From Paenibacillus sp. BIC5C1 (lineage in GTDB: Bacteria > Bacillota > Bacilli > Paenibacillales > Paenibacillaceae): a stretch of DNA of 64,000 bases. The DNA is taken from NCBI RefSeq assembly GCF_032399705.1, contig NZ_CP135922.1, positions 6,324,001 to 6,388,000 of the forward strand, written 5' to 3'. Within the stretch, counting starts at the first letter, position 1. Every line of letters begins with the position of its first letter. Below the pieces are notes generated by a model, which did no database searches, had not been told where the DNA came from, and worked only from the letters and a program-made list of their open reading frames with translations. The position numbers and the translations under genes were made by a program. Below, piece by piece: positions 28,611-37,493 of this stretch.

Positions 28611-30587
28611 TTAAACTGTATACTTTAACATCTTTAATTCATTGGCAAAAAACTCTTTAACAAATGATATCTCATTGAAATCAGGGAAATTACGTTCAAA
28701 ATCAGCGATTATTTTCTTTTTAAATTGATTCGATGCCATATCAATCAATGATTTATAAATATGCCTTTTTCCAGGTTCATCTTGAAGAGCACCATTAAGG
28801 AATTCAAAAGCATCATCTCTGTAATCTTGATTCGCATGATAGTAGCCAAGGTTTTCCAAGCTCGTCCCATTCAATTCATTTCGACTTAGCAGCGCTGAAT
28901 AATAATTCATCGCCAGTTCTACTCGATTCACATCATAAAAGTAATTTGCTAATCTGTTAATTAAATCACTATTATTCAATCCATTAACCACTTGGTCATA
29001 AATTTCAAACTCTTGCATCAGATAAAGTTGCCTAGCTATAGCAAAAAACAAGTCTGTCTCAATTACCATGTCGTCACTGATCTCATTCTGTTCAATGACC
29101 CTAATGATCACCTTAAAAACGGATATTATTTTTTCATTTTCAATTTTTTCCGAAAGCTTATCCAGTAATGAGCAGTCATTTGATAAAAGCGTCGCAATGA
29201 TCACCTGAAGCACTACTAATTGCTCATCTCCTGTTATCGTAGTGATATTGTCTAGCAATACATGCATTGCCGCAAAATCCTCATTCACTGCCGATAACTT
29301 TAATTGATCCGGGAGACTTAGTTTCGTATATGTGGGTACTAAATTCTTATAGTGACTTACCAGTTTCCTATTACCTATAACCAACGAAACTTTAAATAAC
29401 AGGAGATACTCTTTATCAGTTGGAGAAGTGTATAATTGCTCAAAGAAACGGATGACCGATTCTTCGTCTTCATTCTGTGTTAACCATTCCATCATTTTGA
29501 CCAAATGTCCTGGATTTTTATTATTCTTATTTAGCTGTTTAGACATCCAGTATATTGCATTTTGATTGTCATTAAGACGAAAATATAACCCAATCAGTTG
29601 CTGAACTGGAGAATCAAAACTGTACATTGGATCAATCAACCAGATCTCCCGATTTTCTTGCGCCCTTTTTTCAGCTATACCGATGGCTCTCAGGTATTGT
29701 TGCTCTGCTTCTTGAAAGAAACCCAGAGTTTCATAATGAATTCCTTTAACGGTGTAATACTCGGGATATTCATTATACTTGATTAAATACTTCTCAATTA
29801 ATTCCCATGAGCGTTTAAGTTGATTCTGACTGTAATCCAAGCTTACGAGTCCCATCAAGCAATGTGGGTACCATGCTTCATTCTGTTGTGTATCAATCAG
29901 AGCTTTTTCATAGCATTCTATGGCCATTAGTTCATCTTTTGCATAACGGTGCTGGTTGCCTAATGTATACCAATCATAGGAGGAAAGTTCCTGATCCGCT
30001 ATCATTTGATTAAAAATCCCCATATTCCGCTCATGTTTGTTTTTTTCTACAATCCGACTCACTTGATAGCCTGTATGATAAATATGAAGACTTATTGACT
30101 TATGATACAATTCACCTTGCAGCCCTCTGGTCAACTGTTCATGGATTGGACGTTCGAACGTAATACCCACGTTGTTCGGAAATAGTCTCGTAACAGGTGC
30201 AGTGGTAATCTCATCGTCGTACTCTTTCTCACCCGTAAAATTTATCACTGGAAGAGTATAAGCCAGATGTGGAAACAGTTCCTCTGTTTGCAGGAAATTT
30301 CTCCAATCCTGATGTTCTTCTTCTGATATATATTCGTCAGCATCCATCACAAGAATCCACTTTCCTGTAGCATGGAGAAGCGATTTATTGCGCGCTTTTG
30401 AAAAATCATTACACCACTTAAAATCATATATTTTATCCGTATACTTCTTGGCAATTTCCTTTGTCTTATCTGTCGATCCTGTATCCACAATGATAATCTC
30501 ATCGGCGAGATCTTGTACACTACTTAGACAACGTTCAAGTACCCTTTCCTCATCCTTGACAATCATGCAAATACTCAACAGCTTCAT
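28611..30587 (-). CDS. Large family 2 glycosyltransferase with TPR repeats
   Basis: 658 residues. The GT2 domain (about 1-190) has SICMIVKDEERVLERCLSS, VDTGSTDKT, CNDFSKARNKSLL and VMDADEY at the DXD position. The rest is helical TPR-like repeats (YTLGNQHRYAKDELMAIECYEKAL, ELAMNYYSALLSRNELNG). ATG at 30587. It lies 17 bases downstream of fliT in the same direction, so it may be cotranscribed with flaG-fliD-fliS-fliT. TPR-bearing GT2 enzymes of this kind act on proteins in some systems, so flagellin is a natural candidate acceptor; this is inference from position. Confidence 0.83.
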   Translation of the reverse strand: MKLLSICMIVKDEERVLERCLSSVQDLADEIIIVDTGSTDKTKEIAKKYTDKIYDFKWCNDFSKARNKSLLHATGKWILVMDADEYISEEEHQDWRNFLQTEELFPHLAYTLPVINFTGEKEYDDEITTAPVTRLFPNNVGITFERPIHEQLTRGLQGELYHKSISLHIYHTGYQVSRIVEKNKHERNMGIFNQMIADQELSSYDWYTLGNQHRYAKDELMAIECYEKALIDTQQNEAWYPHCLMGLVSLDYSQNQLKRSWELIEKYLIKYNEYPEYYTVKGIHYETLGFFQEAEQQYLRAIGIAEKRAQENREIWLIDPMYSFDSPVQQLIGLYFRLNDNQNAIYWMSKQLNKNNKNPGHLVKMMEWLTQNEDEESVIRFFEQLYTSPTDKEYLLLFKVSLVIGNRKLVSHYKNLVPTYTKLSLPDQLKLSAVNEDFAAMHVLLDNITTITGDEQLVVLQVIIATLLSNDCSLLDKLSEKIENEKIISVFKVIIRVIEQNEISDDMVIETDLFFAIARQLYLMQEFEIYDQVVNGLNNSDLINRLANYFYDVNRVELAMNYYSALLSRNELNGTSLENLGYYHANQDYRDDAFEFLNGALQDEPGKRHIYKSLIDMASNQFKKKIIADFERNFPDFNEISFVKEFFANELKMLKYTV

Positions 30588-30604
30588 TGTTTCCCAACCT
30601 TCAT

Positions 30605-30943
30605 TCAGTTTTTCCTATCAAAAAACAAACTATCGGACGCATAATTGGAGCTGTAAGCATTCTTCTGCACCCGAATAGAACCTTGTTTGTTCAACCAACT
30701 AGCTGCCTCATTTTTAAGACTCAGCATTTTATTCAAGAAAACATCGTCATATTTCATGAGCTGCTTGACTTTATTTTTATCGAATTCATCAAGTTTTGAA
30801 TTATTCGACATAATTAACCCAACTAGGGATTCTCTTTGATCTACAAAAGAAGTTAATTCTTCGTATTCGATATCATCAATCTGATCAACTATACGTATTG
30901 TCATATCAAATAACTGATTAATATATTCTCCTGACGACTGCAT
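30605..30943 (-). CDS. fliT: FliT-like flagellar chaperone
   Basis: 112-residue helical protein. FliT proteins hold the cap protein FliD before export. Support is mostly position: the gene follows fliS and its start overlaps the fliS stop (TGATG). Low sequence conservation is normal for FliT. Visible features are a charged helical pattern (TIRIVDQIDDIEYEELTSFV) and an internal KLDEFDKNKVKQLMKYDD. No signal peptide. Confidence 0.7.
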   Translation of the reverse strand: MQSSGEYINQLFDMTIRIVDQIDDIEYEELTSFVDQRESLVGLIMSNNSKLDEFDKNKVKQLMKYDDVFLNKMLSLKNEAASWLNKQGSIRVQKNAYSSNYASDSLFFDRKN

Positions 30944-31320
30944 CAGTTAGCTGTCCCATTGATACTTTTACTAGCAATCTCCCAAGCTTCCCGGAGTTCA
31001 GTTAGATGGGAAAGTGCCTCTTGTGCTGGTTTAACATCTTTTTTGAGATTAGCTTGAATTAGACAGTGAATCATGTACTCATACACTGAATACAACGTTT
31101 TGGCAACAGGATAGTCATAGTTTAACGCAGCTATCAATTCATGAATAACTGCTTGAGCTTTACATAGATTAGTGTTTGTTTTCTCAAAATTAGATTCTTC
31201 TATAGCAGAAACCCCTAATTTCACAAAACGAATTGCGCCATCGTATAACATTAATAAAAGTTGTGCTGGTGAAGTTTGAAATTGATTTTGTTGATATTTT
31301 TGAAGAGGGGAATTAATCAA
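30943..31320 (-). CDS. fliS: Flagellin export chaperone FliS
   Basis: 125-residue helical-bundle chaperone that keeps flagellin unfolded for export; in Bacillus it also antagonises FliW. Conserved parts are the N-terminal YQQNQFQTSPAQLLLMLYDGAI and VYEYMIHCLIQANLKKD near residue 80. It lies between fliD and fliT in the usual order. Confidence 0.93.
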   Translation of the reverse strand: MINSPLQKYQQNQFQTSPAQLLLMLYDGAIRFVKLGVSAIEESNFEKTNTNLCKAQAVIHELIAALNYDYPVAKTLYSVYEYMIHCLIQANLKKDVKPAQEALSHLTELREAWEIASKSINGTAN

Positions 31321-31346
31321 TTGGTTTCACTCCTTAATACTTAAAA

Positions 31347-32798
31347 TTAGCCTAACATACTAGAGAGGCTTGAAGAAGTACTGTTATACTTATTCATTGC
31401 TGTCTCCATGGCAGTAAATTGTTTATAATATTGATTCTCTTTACGAGTTAAGCGAGCCTGCAACTCAGTAATTCTACGCTCATAAGCTGTCAATTGATTA
31501 CCCATTTGGCTTTGTGGTAAGAATGCTGTTGTTAAATCACTACTAATCTTAGATGTACCGGCTTTTTCAGATAAACTTTCAAGAGCTGTTGCGTTTATTT
31601 TTTTTATCCTATTGAATAATCCATCATTATTGGTTACCCCTTTGGTAGAACTGTCCACTTGGCTAAACAAGGCAGTAACTTGTTCAGGGTTGGATTCTAA
31701 CGCTGTCCGCAACTTATCTTCATCAAGAACGAGTTTACCCTTTTCACTATAACTGCCCGTAGTTATACCAAACTGAGTAATGTTTAACTTGGTTCCCCCA
31801 AAGTTAAATTCAGAAATCATAGCGGTACGCATATCACTTAACGACTTATTAAGAATTGAGTCATTTTTTAACAATCCACTTTTCGCTTTGCTTTCCCACA
31901 ATTCAATTTCGCTATCCTTCATATCTGCTTTTTGTTCTGTGCTTAAAGGCAGATATGTTCTATATCGCTCTTCATTTGTTTTTTGGTTCATTAATGCGAT
32001 TGTTTCATTATAAAAATCAACAAAAGATTTTATTGTATCGATTATCGCATCAGTGTTTTGTGTAACTTCAATTTGATTAGTCTGTCCAGTAGGAGTGACT
32101 CCTGTCAACGAGATTTCTACACCATTTACAGTAAAGCGATTAGAAGTTTGCTTTGTTTCCAGTCCGTTGATAACTACTGTGGCATCAACACCTTTATTAA
32201 CCCCAGCAGTTGTAAAATTAGTATTACTCGTGAACAACTCACCACTTAACTCTATATCTTTATTACCTGTATCTCTGTTAGTTAGAGACATCCCTCCTGT
32301 TGCGGAGTTATATACTGCCGTTACACCAGAGTCTTTATTACTGTTAATTTTCTTAACAAATGATTCAATGGTATCGTCTCCTCTAAAGCTTATCGTTGCT
32401 TTTCCAATTGTAACGCTTGTCTCTGCTCCAGAATACAAATCAGACATTTTTGTAGCGCCTGCCGTACCTTGGTATATAACATTTGAGGATGAAGCCAGAT
32501 TTTTGACACTCACATTTAATACAGAGTTGGCAGCAGCACCCGTTGCAGTAGCGGTAAGTACACCGGTTGCTCCAGTAACCACAGCTTGTTTAGAATCTAT
32601 ATTTTTACTTAAATTTAAATTAGATAGCTTTTCATTAAAGCTCACCAATTTCGTACTAATTGTACGGTAATTATCCCGTTTCCACTCAGCCTGTGTTTTC
32701 TGTTGATTGATTTTATCCAAAGGTGCTTTTTCTGCAGTCATTAACTGTTTAACCATTGCATCAATATCGAGACCCGAAGCTAAGCCGCTAATTCTCAT
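31347..32798 (-). CDS. fliD: Flagellar hook-associated protein 2 (filament cap)
   Basis: 483 residues; forms the cap at the filament tip under which flagellin folds. The FliD N-domain begins RISGLASGLDIDAMVKQLM. The C-domain ends with a helical ERRITELQARLTRKENQYYKQFTAMETAMNKYNSTSSSLSSML. Exported by the flagellar type III route, so no Sec signal. It lies 13 bases after flaG. Confidence 0.95.
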   Translation of the reverse strand: MRISGLASGLDIDAMVKQLMTAEKAPLDKINQQKTQAEWKRDNYRTISTKLVSFNEKLSNLNLSKNIDSKQAVVTGATGVLTATATGAAANSVLNVSVKNLASSSNVIYQGTAGATKMSDLYSGAETSVTIGKATISFRGDDTIESFVKKINSNKDSGVTAVYNSATGGMSLTNRDTGNKDIELSGELFTSNTNFTTAGVNKGVDATVVINGLETKQTSNRFTVNGVEISLTGVTPTGQTNQIEVTQNTDAIIDTIKSFVDFYNETIALMNQKTNEERYRTYLPLSTEQKADMKDSEIELWESKAKSGLLKNDSILNKSLSDMRTAMISEFNFGGTKLNITQFGITTGSYSEKGKLVLDEDKLRTALESNPEQVTALFSQVDSSTKGVTNNDGLFNRIKKINATALESLSEKAGTSKISSDLTTAFLPQSQMGNQLTAYERRITELQARLTRKENQYYKQFTAMETAMNKYNSTSSSLSSMLG

Positions 32799-32811
32799 TT
32801 AATCCCCTCCA

Positions 32812-33174
32812 TTATGCCTTCTTATCGATAATCAAACCACTAAGTTCCATGAGACTGGCCGCGACGTCAAGTAGTTTTTCTTTGGGTATTTCCCTAATAA
32901 GTTCCCCTGTTGCTTTGTTTTTAATTTTAACCATGATTGAGTTAGTCTCTTCATGCACTGAAATTTCATAGGTCTTTTCAGGCCCTTGAAGAGCTCTTGT
33001 TGCTACTTCCAGCTGATCAATCGCTTTCTCTTCCTCACTAGATAAACTCAATCTTTCCTTAGCTATTGTATTGTTCTGAATAAGTAATTCGGCTGTTTCC
33101 TCTGGTGATGTTCTTGTTGATAGTGATCTGAGAGCACCCAGCGTTCCTGAAGTTCCTTGGACTCTATGTTCCAC
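32812..33174 (-). CDS. flaG: FlaG family protein
   Basis: 120 residues. The C-terminal FlaG domain has YEISVHEETNSIMVKIKNKATGELIREIP followed by LLDVAASLMELSGLIIDKK. FlaG influences filament length in other bacteria. The GTG start at 33174 is chosen because GGGAGGG lies six bases upstream. First gene of flaG-fliD-fliS-fliT, with a sigma-D-like -10 about 55 bases upstream. Confidence 0.85.
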   Translation of the reverse strand: MEHRVQGTSGTLGALRSLSTRTSPEETAELLIQNNTIAKERLSLSSEEEKAIDQLEVATRALQGPEKTYEISVHEETNSIMVKIKNKATGELIREIPKEKLLDVAASLMELSGLIIDKKA

Positions 33175-33225
33175 GCAATTCCCTCCCGAACTTTTTTGAC
33201 GATTCAAATGAAGATCTTACTATGT

Positions 33226-33233
33226 ATATCGGA
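33226..33233 (-). promoter_or_regulatory. Sigma-D-like -10 for the flaG-fliD operon
   Basis: Minus strand TCCGATAT matches seven of eight positions of the sigma-D -10 GCCGATAT. The -35 region at the proper distance (TCAT) is poor. Confidence 0.45.
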
Positions 33234-33251
33234 TAGATTTCTTCTGAAATG

Positions 33252-33291
33252 AAGAGATAAAAAAAAGAAGCCTTGAAAACAAGGCCTCTCT
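33252..33291 (-). terminator. Terminator of hag
   Basis: Minus strand GAGGCCTTG-TTTT-CAAGGCTTC followed by seven T, just after the hag stop. Confidence 0.88.
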
Positions 33292-33310
33292 AATTTGAAA
33301 TTTTTTAATA

Positions 33311-34081
33311 TTAACGAAGGACAGACAGAACACCTTGTGGAGCGGAGTTTGCTTGTGCCAGCATCGATTGGGAAGCTTGCAGCAAGATGTTGTTTTTGGA
33401 CAACTGAACCATTTCCTTAGCCATATCTGTATCACGAACGCGAGACTCAGCAGCAGTCAGGTTTTCAACAGTTGTACCCAAGTTGTTGGACGTATACTCC
33501 AAACGGTTTTGAACAGCACCCAGTTTCGCACGTTCTGTGGAAACACTGTTAATTGCTGTTTCAACGGAAGAGAGACTAGTGTTTGAACCCAAACCTTTGA
33601 AACTTGTAGTAGAGATAGTACCAATTGTGATAGAACCTGTTGCTTTATCGTTAACAGTAATTGTTGCACCTTTAGTGATGCTGATTCCGTTAAACGTTGT
33701 TTTAGTCATGATGTTATCAATTTGCGCACCCAGCTCTTTCAACTCTTGGTTGATGTTGTTTTTATCGTTAGAGCTGTAAGTTCCGCTTGATTTTTGTACG
33801 TTCAATTCTTTCATACGAGTTAGCATGGAGGATACTTCGTTCATTGCGCCCTCAGCCGTTTGTACAAACGAGATTCCGTCTTGAGCATTACGTTGTGCTT
33901 GCTCCAGACCACGAATTTGTCCACGCATGGACTCGGAGATGGAGAGACCCGCTGCATCGTCAGCCGCGCGGTTGATACGCAGACCGGAAGACAACTTCTC
34001 CATGTTTTTGCTTGCAGCACTTGTGTTAAGCGTCATGTTACGGTGCGTGTTCAACGCTGGTACGTTATGGTTGATAATCAT
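33311..34081 (-). CDS. hag: Flagellin
   Basis: 256-residue filament subunit. It has the conserved D0/D1 ends: N-terminal MIINHNVPALNTHRN, SSGLRINRAADDAAGLSISE near residue 35 and IRGLEQAQRNAQDGISFVQT, and C-terminal ILLQASQSMLAQANSAPQGVLSVLR. The central variable part is short (about residues 140-190), so the filament surface domain is minimal. ATG at 34081 follows AGGGAGGAAAT. It is read from its own sigma-D promoter and its leader carries a CsrA site. It may be the substrate of the nearby glycosylation island. Confidence 0.96.
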   Translation of the reverse strand: MIINHNVPALNTHRNMTLNTSAASKNMEKLSSGLRINRAADDAAGLSISESMRGQIRGLEQAQRNAQDGISFVQTAEGAMNEVSSMLTRMKELNVQKSSGTYSSNDKNNINQELKELGAQIDNIMTKTTFNGISITKGATITVNDKATGSITIGTISTTSFKGLGSNTSLSSVETAINSVSTERAKLGAVQNRLEYTSNNLGTTVENLTAAESRVRDTDMAKEMVQLSKNNILLQASQSMLAQANSAPQGVLSVLR

Positions 34082-34089
34082 TTGATATT

Positions 34090-34126
34090 TCCTCCCTGAA
34101 ATGGTTTGATTCCCACATCCTTGTGG
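34090..34126 (-). promoter_or_regulatory. CsrA-binding sites in the hag leader
   Basis: Site 1: the RNA CCACAAGGATGTGG (34113-34126) forms a 5-bp stem presenting AGGA in the loop and contains ACAAGGAUGU, the core of the CsrA consensus. Site 2: the Shine-Dalgarno AGGGAGGA (34090-34097) includes a GGA. csrA and fliW lie immediately upstream of hag. Confidence 0.8.
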
Positions 34127-34178
34127 TATTAGCGTCTTCACAGGTCGGCCGCCCTGAAGAATTACCGCTCTATAATAT

Positions 34179-34205
34179 ATATCGACTACTGTCCAAGAAT
34201 TGTTA
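34179..34205 (-). promoter_or_regulatory. Sigma-D promoter of hag
   Basis: Minus strand -35 TAAC (34202-34205), exactly 15-base spacer, -10 GTCGATAT (34179-34186). The consensus is TAAA-N15-GCCGATAT; one mismatch in each box. About 98 bases before the start codon. Confidence 0.78.
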
Positions 34206-34226
34206 ATAGTATTTCAAACTTTTTTT

Positions 34227-34463
34227 TCACTTCTGACTATTATTATTTAACTGTTCCAATGCTGCCCGGACAGTGGCTAAGTCCATTACCGCGTTTTTAT
34301 TATTTTGACCAATCGAGTCGAATACTTCTTTACGGTATATATCAATCTCTTTGGGAGCAGAGATACCTATTTTCACATTGTCTCCTTCTACCGATAAGAC
34401 AGTGACAACAATATTGTTATCAATGATAACGGATTCTCCTTTTTTCCTAGCTAGTACAAGCAT
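34227..34463 (-). CDS. csrA: Carbon storage regulator CsrA
   Basis: 78-residue RNA-binding dimer that blocks hag translation in Bacillus until FliW removes it. Starts MLVLARKKGESVIIDNNI, with GISAPKEIDIYRKEV; the C-terminal extension (to NNNSQK) holds the region that contacts FliW in Firmicutes. Its start overlaps the fliW stop (TGATG), so the two partners are translationally coupled. Confidence 0.95.
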   Translation of the reverse strand: MLVLARKKGESVIIDNNIVVTVLSVEGDNVKIGISAPKEIDIYRKEVFDSIGQNNKNAVMDLATVRAALEQLNNNSQK

Positions 34464-34903
34464 CAGAGATCTCCATCCTTTCTATCCAGATCGTCTTCTG
34501 CCCAAGGGGCATGTTTAGTGGAATATTGGGTATTCTGCAATATGACTTGCTTCCCAGTATGATTAAATGAATTAAATATAATCGGCGCAAGCAGATTAAC
34601 TGTAACATTCTTAAGATTGCTATGCCATGTCACGATACATTGAACAAACAACTGCTCTCTAGTTGTCACATCAATATCTTCTTTGGCTTCTTGTGAGAGT
34701 TCGAATTCATAACCGGGGTATAGATCAAATGGATTAATTGTAATAAAAGCCACATCAGGCTGACTCGCTGATTGAAATAAATTAAATATGTCATTCTGAC
34801 GCTTCAAAAAAAAATTCTGATGCTTTTCAAATCCAGGTATCCCCTTTGGAAATACGTAACTCTTTTCTTCACTTTTCATCTGGTTAGTTTGATCTGTTTC
34901 CAC
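34463..34903 (-). CDS. fliW: Flagellar assembly factor FliW
   Basis: 146 residues. Binds either flagellin or CsrA, coupling flagellin export to its synthesis. Conserved features are FPKGIPGFEKHQNF near residue 20, ITINPFDLYPGYEFEL near 55 and VNLLAPIIFN near 105. Upstream of csrA in the usual order. Confidence 0.93.
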   Translation of the reverse strand: METDQTNQMKSEEKSYVFPKGIPGFEKHQNFFLKRQNDIFNLFQSASQPDVAFITINPFDLYPGYEFELSQEAKEDIDVTTREQLFVQCIVTWHSNLKNVTVNLLAPIIFNSFNHTGKQVILQNTQYSTKHAPWAEDDLDRKDGDL

Positions 34904-34931
34904 TTTAGAAATCCTCCCTATATAATTAATA

Positions 34932-34960
34932 AAGCTACGGACTGCTAATGTCCATAGCTT
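34932..34960 (-). other. Stem-loop between flgL and fliW
   Basis: AAGCTACGGAC (34932-34942) pairs with GTCCATAGCTT (34950-34960), one mismatch. Only a weak T-rich tail follows on the minus strand, so it is a leaky terminator or processing site at best. Confidence 0.5.
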
Positions 34961-34981
34961 ATCATAGTATTCAAGTTATGT

Positions 34982-35890
34982 TTATCTCATAAAGTCCATT
35001 AATGAAGGCTGCATAATCTGAGCCGAAGATTTAAGAGCAGCTTCATAGATTGTTTGAGCAGACGTTGCTTGAATCATCAAACTTGCTATATCTGCATCCT
35101 CTGTTTTTGATTGCAATGATGTTAAGTTCAGATTGTAGTCGGTTAATCTCGCTTGAACTAATTCAACCCGATTAGTTCGAGCTCCCACCTCTGAAATACA
35201 AGACTGCATCTTTATCGATCGTGACTCTATTTTATCTGATTGGCTACCAACAGCTTCATAATCTCCAGAATTCAGAGCATTGACTAAATCGTCCATAATC
35301 TTAAATACATTGTCATCTTCAGTAGAACTACCAAAATAATCAGAACCTGGCGTGTTAATCTGAAAAATAGACTGATCTCCAATAGAATAATTTACAGGTT
35401 TATCATCGGTGTTAATCTGAGAGTATTGTGTAATGGAACCAGATAACTCATAGGGAGCCTTATCATAATTTTGTCCGTTAAAAATATATTTGCCCCGTAT
35501 TTGGCTATTCCCGATATTAATCATTTGTTTTTGCAACTCTTCAACCTCAAGTTTAATTGCATCAAGCCCTGATTGGGGTACCGTCCCACTTGAACCTTGA
35601 ACAGTTAGCTCTTTGAGTCTTTGCATGACATTCCCTGATTGTTGCATCGTGGTATCTGTTGCATCCAGCCAGCTAACAGCCGCATCCGTGTTGGATTGGT
35701 ACTGTTCGTTAGATGCTAACTCAGCACGATATCTAAGCGCATAAGTCACACCAACAGGATCATCAGAAGGTTTATTAATTTTGCGACCGCTGGAAATTTG
35801 GTTGGACATCGTATCCATACGATTCAGGTTTCGGTTCAGGTTGCTGAGCATTTGAGTGCTCATCATGCCTGAGGTTACGCGAATAGCCAT
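34982..35890 (-). CDS. flgL: Flagellar hook-associated protein 3
   Basis: 302 residues; second junction protein between hook and filament. Flagellin-like N-terminus (MAIRVTSGMMSTQMLSNLNRNLNRM..SSGRKINKPSDDPVG) and C-terminus with the LMIQATSAQTIYEAALKSSAQIMQPSLMDFMR pattern. It lies 22 bases after flgK. Confidence 0.94.
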   Translation of the reverse strand: MAIRVTSGMMSTQMLSNLNRNLNRMDTMSNQISSGRKINKPSDDPVGVTYALRYRAELASNEQYQSNTDAAVSWLDATDTTMQQSGNVMQRLKELTVQGSSGTVPQSGLDAIKLEVEELQKQMINIGNSQIRGKYIFNGQNYDKAPYELSGSITQYSQINTDDKPVNYSIGDQSIFQINTPGSDYFGSSTEDDNVFKIMDDLVNALNSGDYEAVGSQSDKIESRSIKMQSCISEVGARTNRVELVQARLTDYNLNLTSLQSKTEDADIASLMIQATSAQTIYEAALKSSAQIMQPSLMDFMR

Positions 35891-35912
35891 ATTGGTTACC
35901 CCTTCCTATGTC

Positions 35913-37475
35913 TTAGCGACCGACTACACCGGTGCTGTTAATTAGTTTGTTTAGCAGTTCATCGTATGCAGTCATGAAGCGGGCAGCGGCACTGTAAGCA
36001 TGCTGAAACTTAATCAAATTGCTCATTTCTTCATCAAGGGATACTCCACTAACCGATTGACGATTCAGGTCAACCTGTTCTGTGAGAAGCTGGGCATTCT
36101 GCGCTTGACGGTTAGCCTCTTGAGTTTGAACACCTAACTGGCCTACAATTGCGCCAAAAAAGTCATCTACTGTAGTCGGTTTGGACAGCCCTGAACCAAA
36201 ATCAAACTTAACATCTTTTAAACCAGCCAAAGCTAGCGCCAAGCTGTTATTTCCTAGTACTACACTCTCACTTGTACCTGTTCCGGTCGTACGCATCGAC
36301 GTCGCGATGTTATTCGGATCATTTTGGATATCTTTACTTAATGTAATATTTCCAGCCGTGATCGTTCCTGAACCGTCTTTGGTTGTAAAAAAGTCCCCGC
36401 CCGCAGTTGGTGTACTCCCACTAAGCGTATAACCCAGTTTATGAAGCCCATTAATCCCTTGAACCGTCACTTTCAAATCTGACGTCAACGTTCTATTGTT
36501 ATTGGCATCTGAATAGGTCACATTGTTGAAAACCGTGCCGCTAGGCAGTACGGATCCAGCAGGAATGGTAATCTCAATATCCCCGGTTGCGAGCGTATTC
36601 GCCAGTTGATTGATTTGATTACGATAGTCTGCTACATATTGATCACGAGAATGAATCATTCCGTAGACTTCGCCGCCAGTTAAAGTCCCCGCTTGATAGG
36701 CATTCTCTAGAATATCAGCCGTGACAGGAACCACCGCAGCTCCAGTGACTGCTACTTGGCCTGCAATCGTTACCTGGTAGCCACTATCCAGTTCTGTTAT
36801 CTGAACGCCTGCAATCTTGGAGAGCTGGTCAACGGCATAATCACGTTGGTCCCGCAAATCATTGGCATTGTCGCCCAGTTGCTCCACTTTTACAATGTTG
36901 TTGTTCAGATCCGCTATGGACTGCAGATATGAGTTGATCTCAGTGGTTTTTAACGAAACGTTATTGGTCAAATCACTAGTCAGTGCATCCAATTGAAGAC
37001 TGATTTGATTTAAACCATCTGTTAACGCCAAAGTTGTCTCTTTCACAATTTTGCGGTTTGTAACATCCTGTGGATCTTGACTAAGATCGGACCAAGAGTT
37101 CCAGAAGTTATTCAGCACTGTGCGAATACCCGTATCCGAAGGCTCATTCATGATGGTTTCAAGCTTTTCAAGTGTACTATTACGAATGGTCCATCCTCCA
37201 AGTGAGGTGTTCTCATTACGGAATTGCCCGTCCAAAAAAGATTCACGAACACGCATAATTGAGTTGAACTCCACACCCGTTCCAAGCTGACCTGGTGCTG
37301 TTGTACGGTAAAATGCCACTGCATCAATTGGATCTGCTGCCGTCATGTTGACAACTTGTCGTGAATAACCTGGTGTATTCGCATTGGCAACGTTATGTCC
37401 TGTTGTGTTCAAAGCGGCCGTTTGTGTGATCAGACTGCGTTTGGCCGTTTCAATTGAATGAAATGTTGAAGCCAT
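35913..37475 (-). CDS. flgK: Flagellar hook-associated protein 1
   Basis: 520 residues; first hook-filament junction protein. The N-terminal rod/hook signature is LNTTGHNVANANTPGYSRQVV near residue 22. The C-terminus carries VSLDEEMSNLIKFQHAYSAAARFMTAYDELLNKLINSTG. It sits between flgN and flgL. Confidence 0.95.
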   Translation of the reverse strand: MASTFHSIETAKRSLITQTAALNTTGHNVANANTPGYSRQVVNMTAADPIDAVAFYRTTAPGQLGTGVEFNSIMRVRESFLDGQFRNENTSLGGWTIRNSTLEKLETIMNEPSDTGIRTVLNNFWNSWSDLSQDPQDVTNRKIVKETTLALTDGLNQISLQLDALTSDLTNNVSLKTTEINSYLQSIADLNNNIVKVEQLGDNANDLRDQRDYAVDQLSKIAGVQITELDSGYQVTIAGQVAVTGAAVVPVTADILENAYQAGTLTGGEVYGMIHSRDQYVADYRNQINQLANTLATGDIEITIPAGSVLPSGTVFNNVTYSDANNNRTLTSDLKVTVQGINGLHKLGYTLSGSTPTAGGDFFTTKDGSGTITAGNITLSKDIQNDPNNIATSMRTTGTGTSESVVLGNNSLALALAGLKDVKFDFGSGLSKPTTVDDFFGAIVGQLGVQTQEANRQAQNAQLLTEQVDLNRQSVSGVSLDEEMSNLIKFQHAYSAAARFMTAYDELLNKLINSTGVVGR

Positions 37476-37493
37476 ATTATTTTTCCCCCATTG

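Larger units (their letters stand above)
27769..28611. repeat. Two arms of an ancestral terminator, split by an insertion
   Basis: ACAAAAAACGAATGGTA (27769-27785) and TACCATTCGTTTTTTTGT (28594-28611) are inverted copies at the ends of the two convergent genes tagD and the glycosyltransferase. Together they would form a bidirectional terminator; the IS remnant now lies in the loop. Confidence 0.65.

Noticed and set aside
33300..34100. CRISPR-like short spaced repeats
   Set aside because: No regularly spaced direct repeats were seen here or elsewhere in the window.
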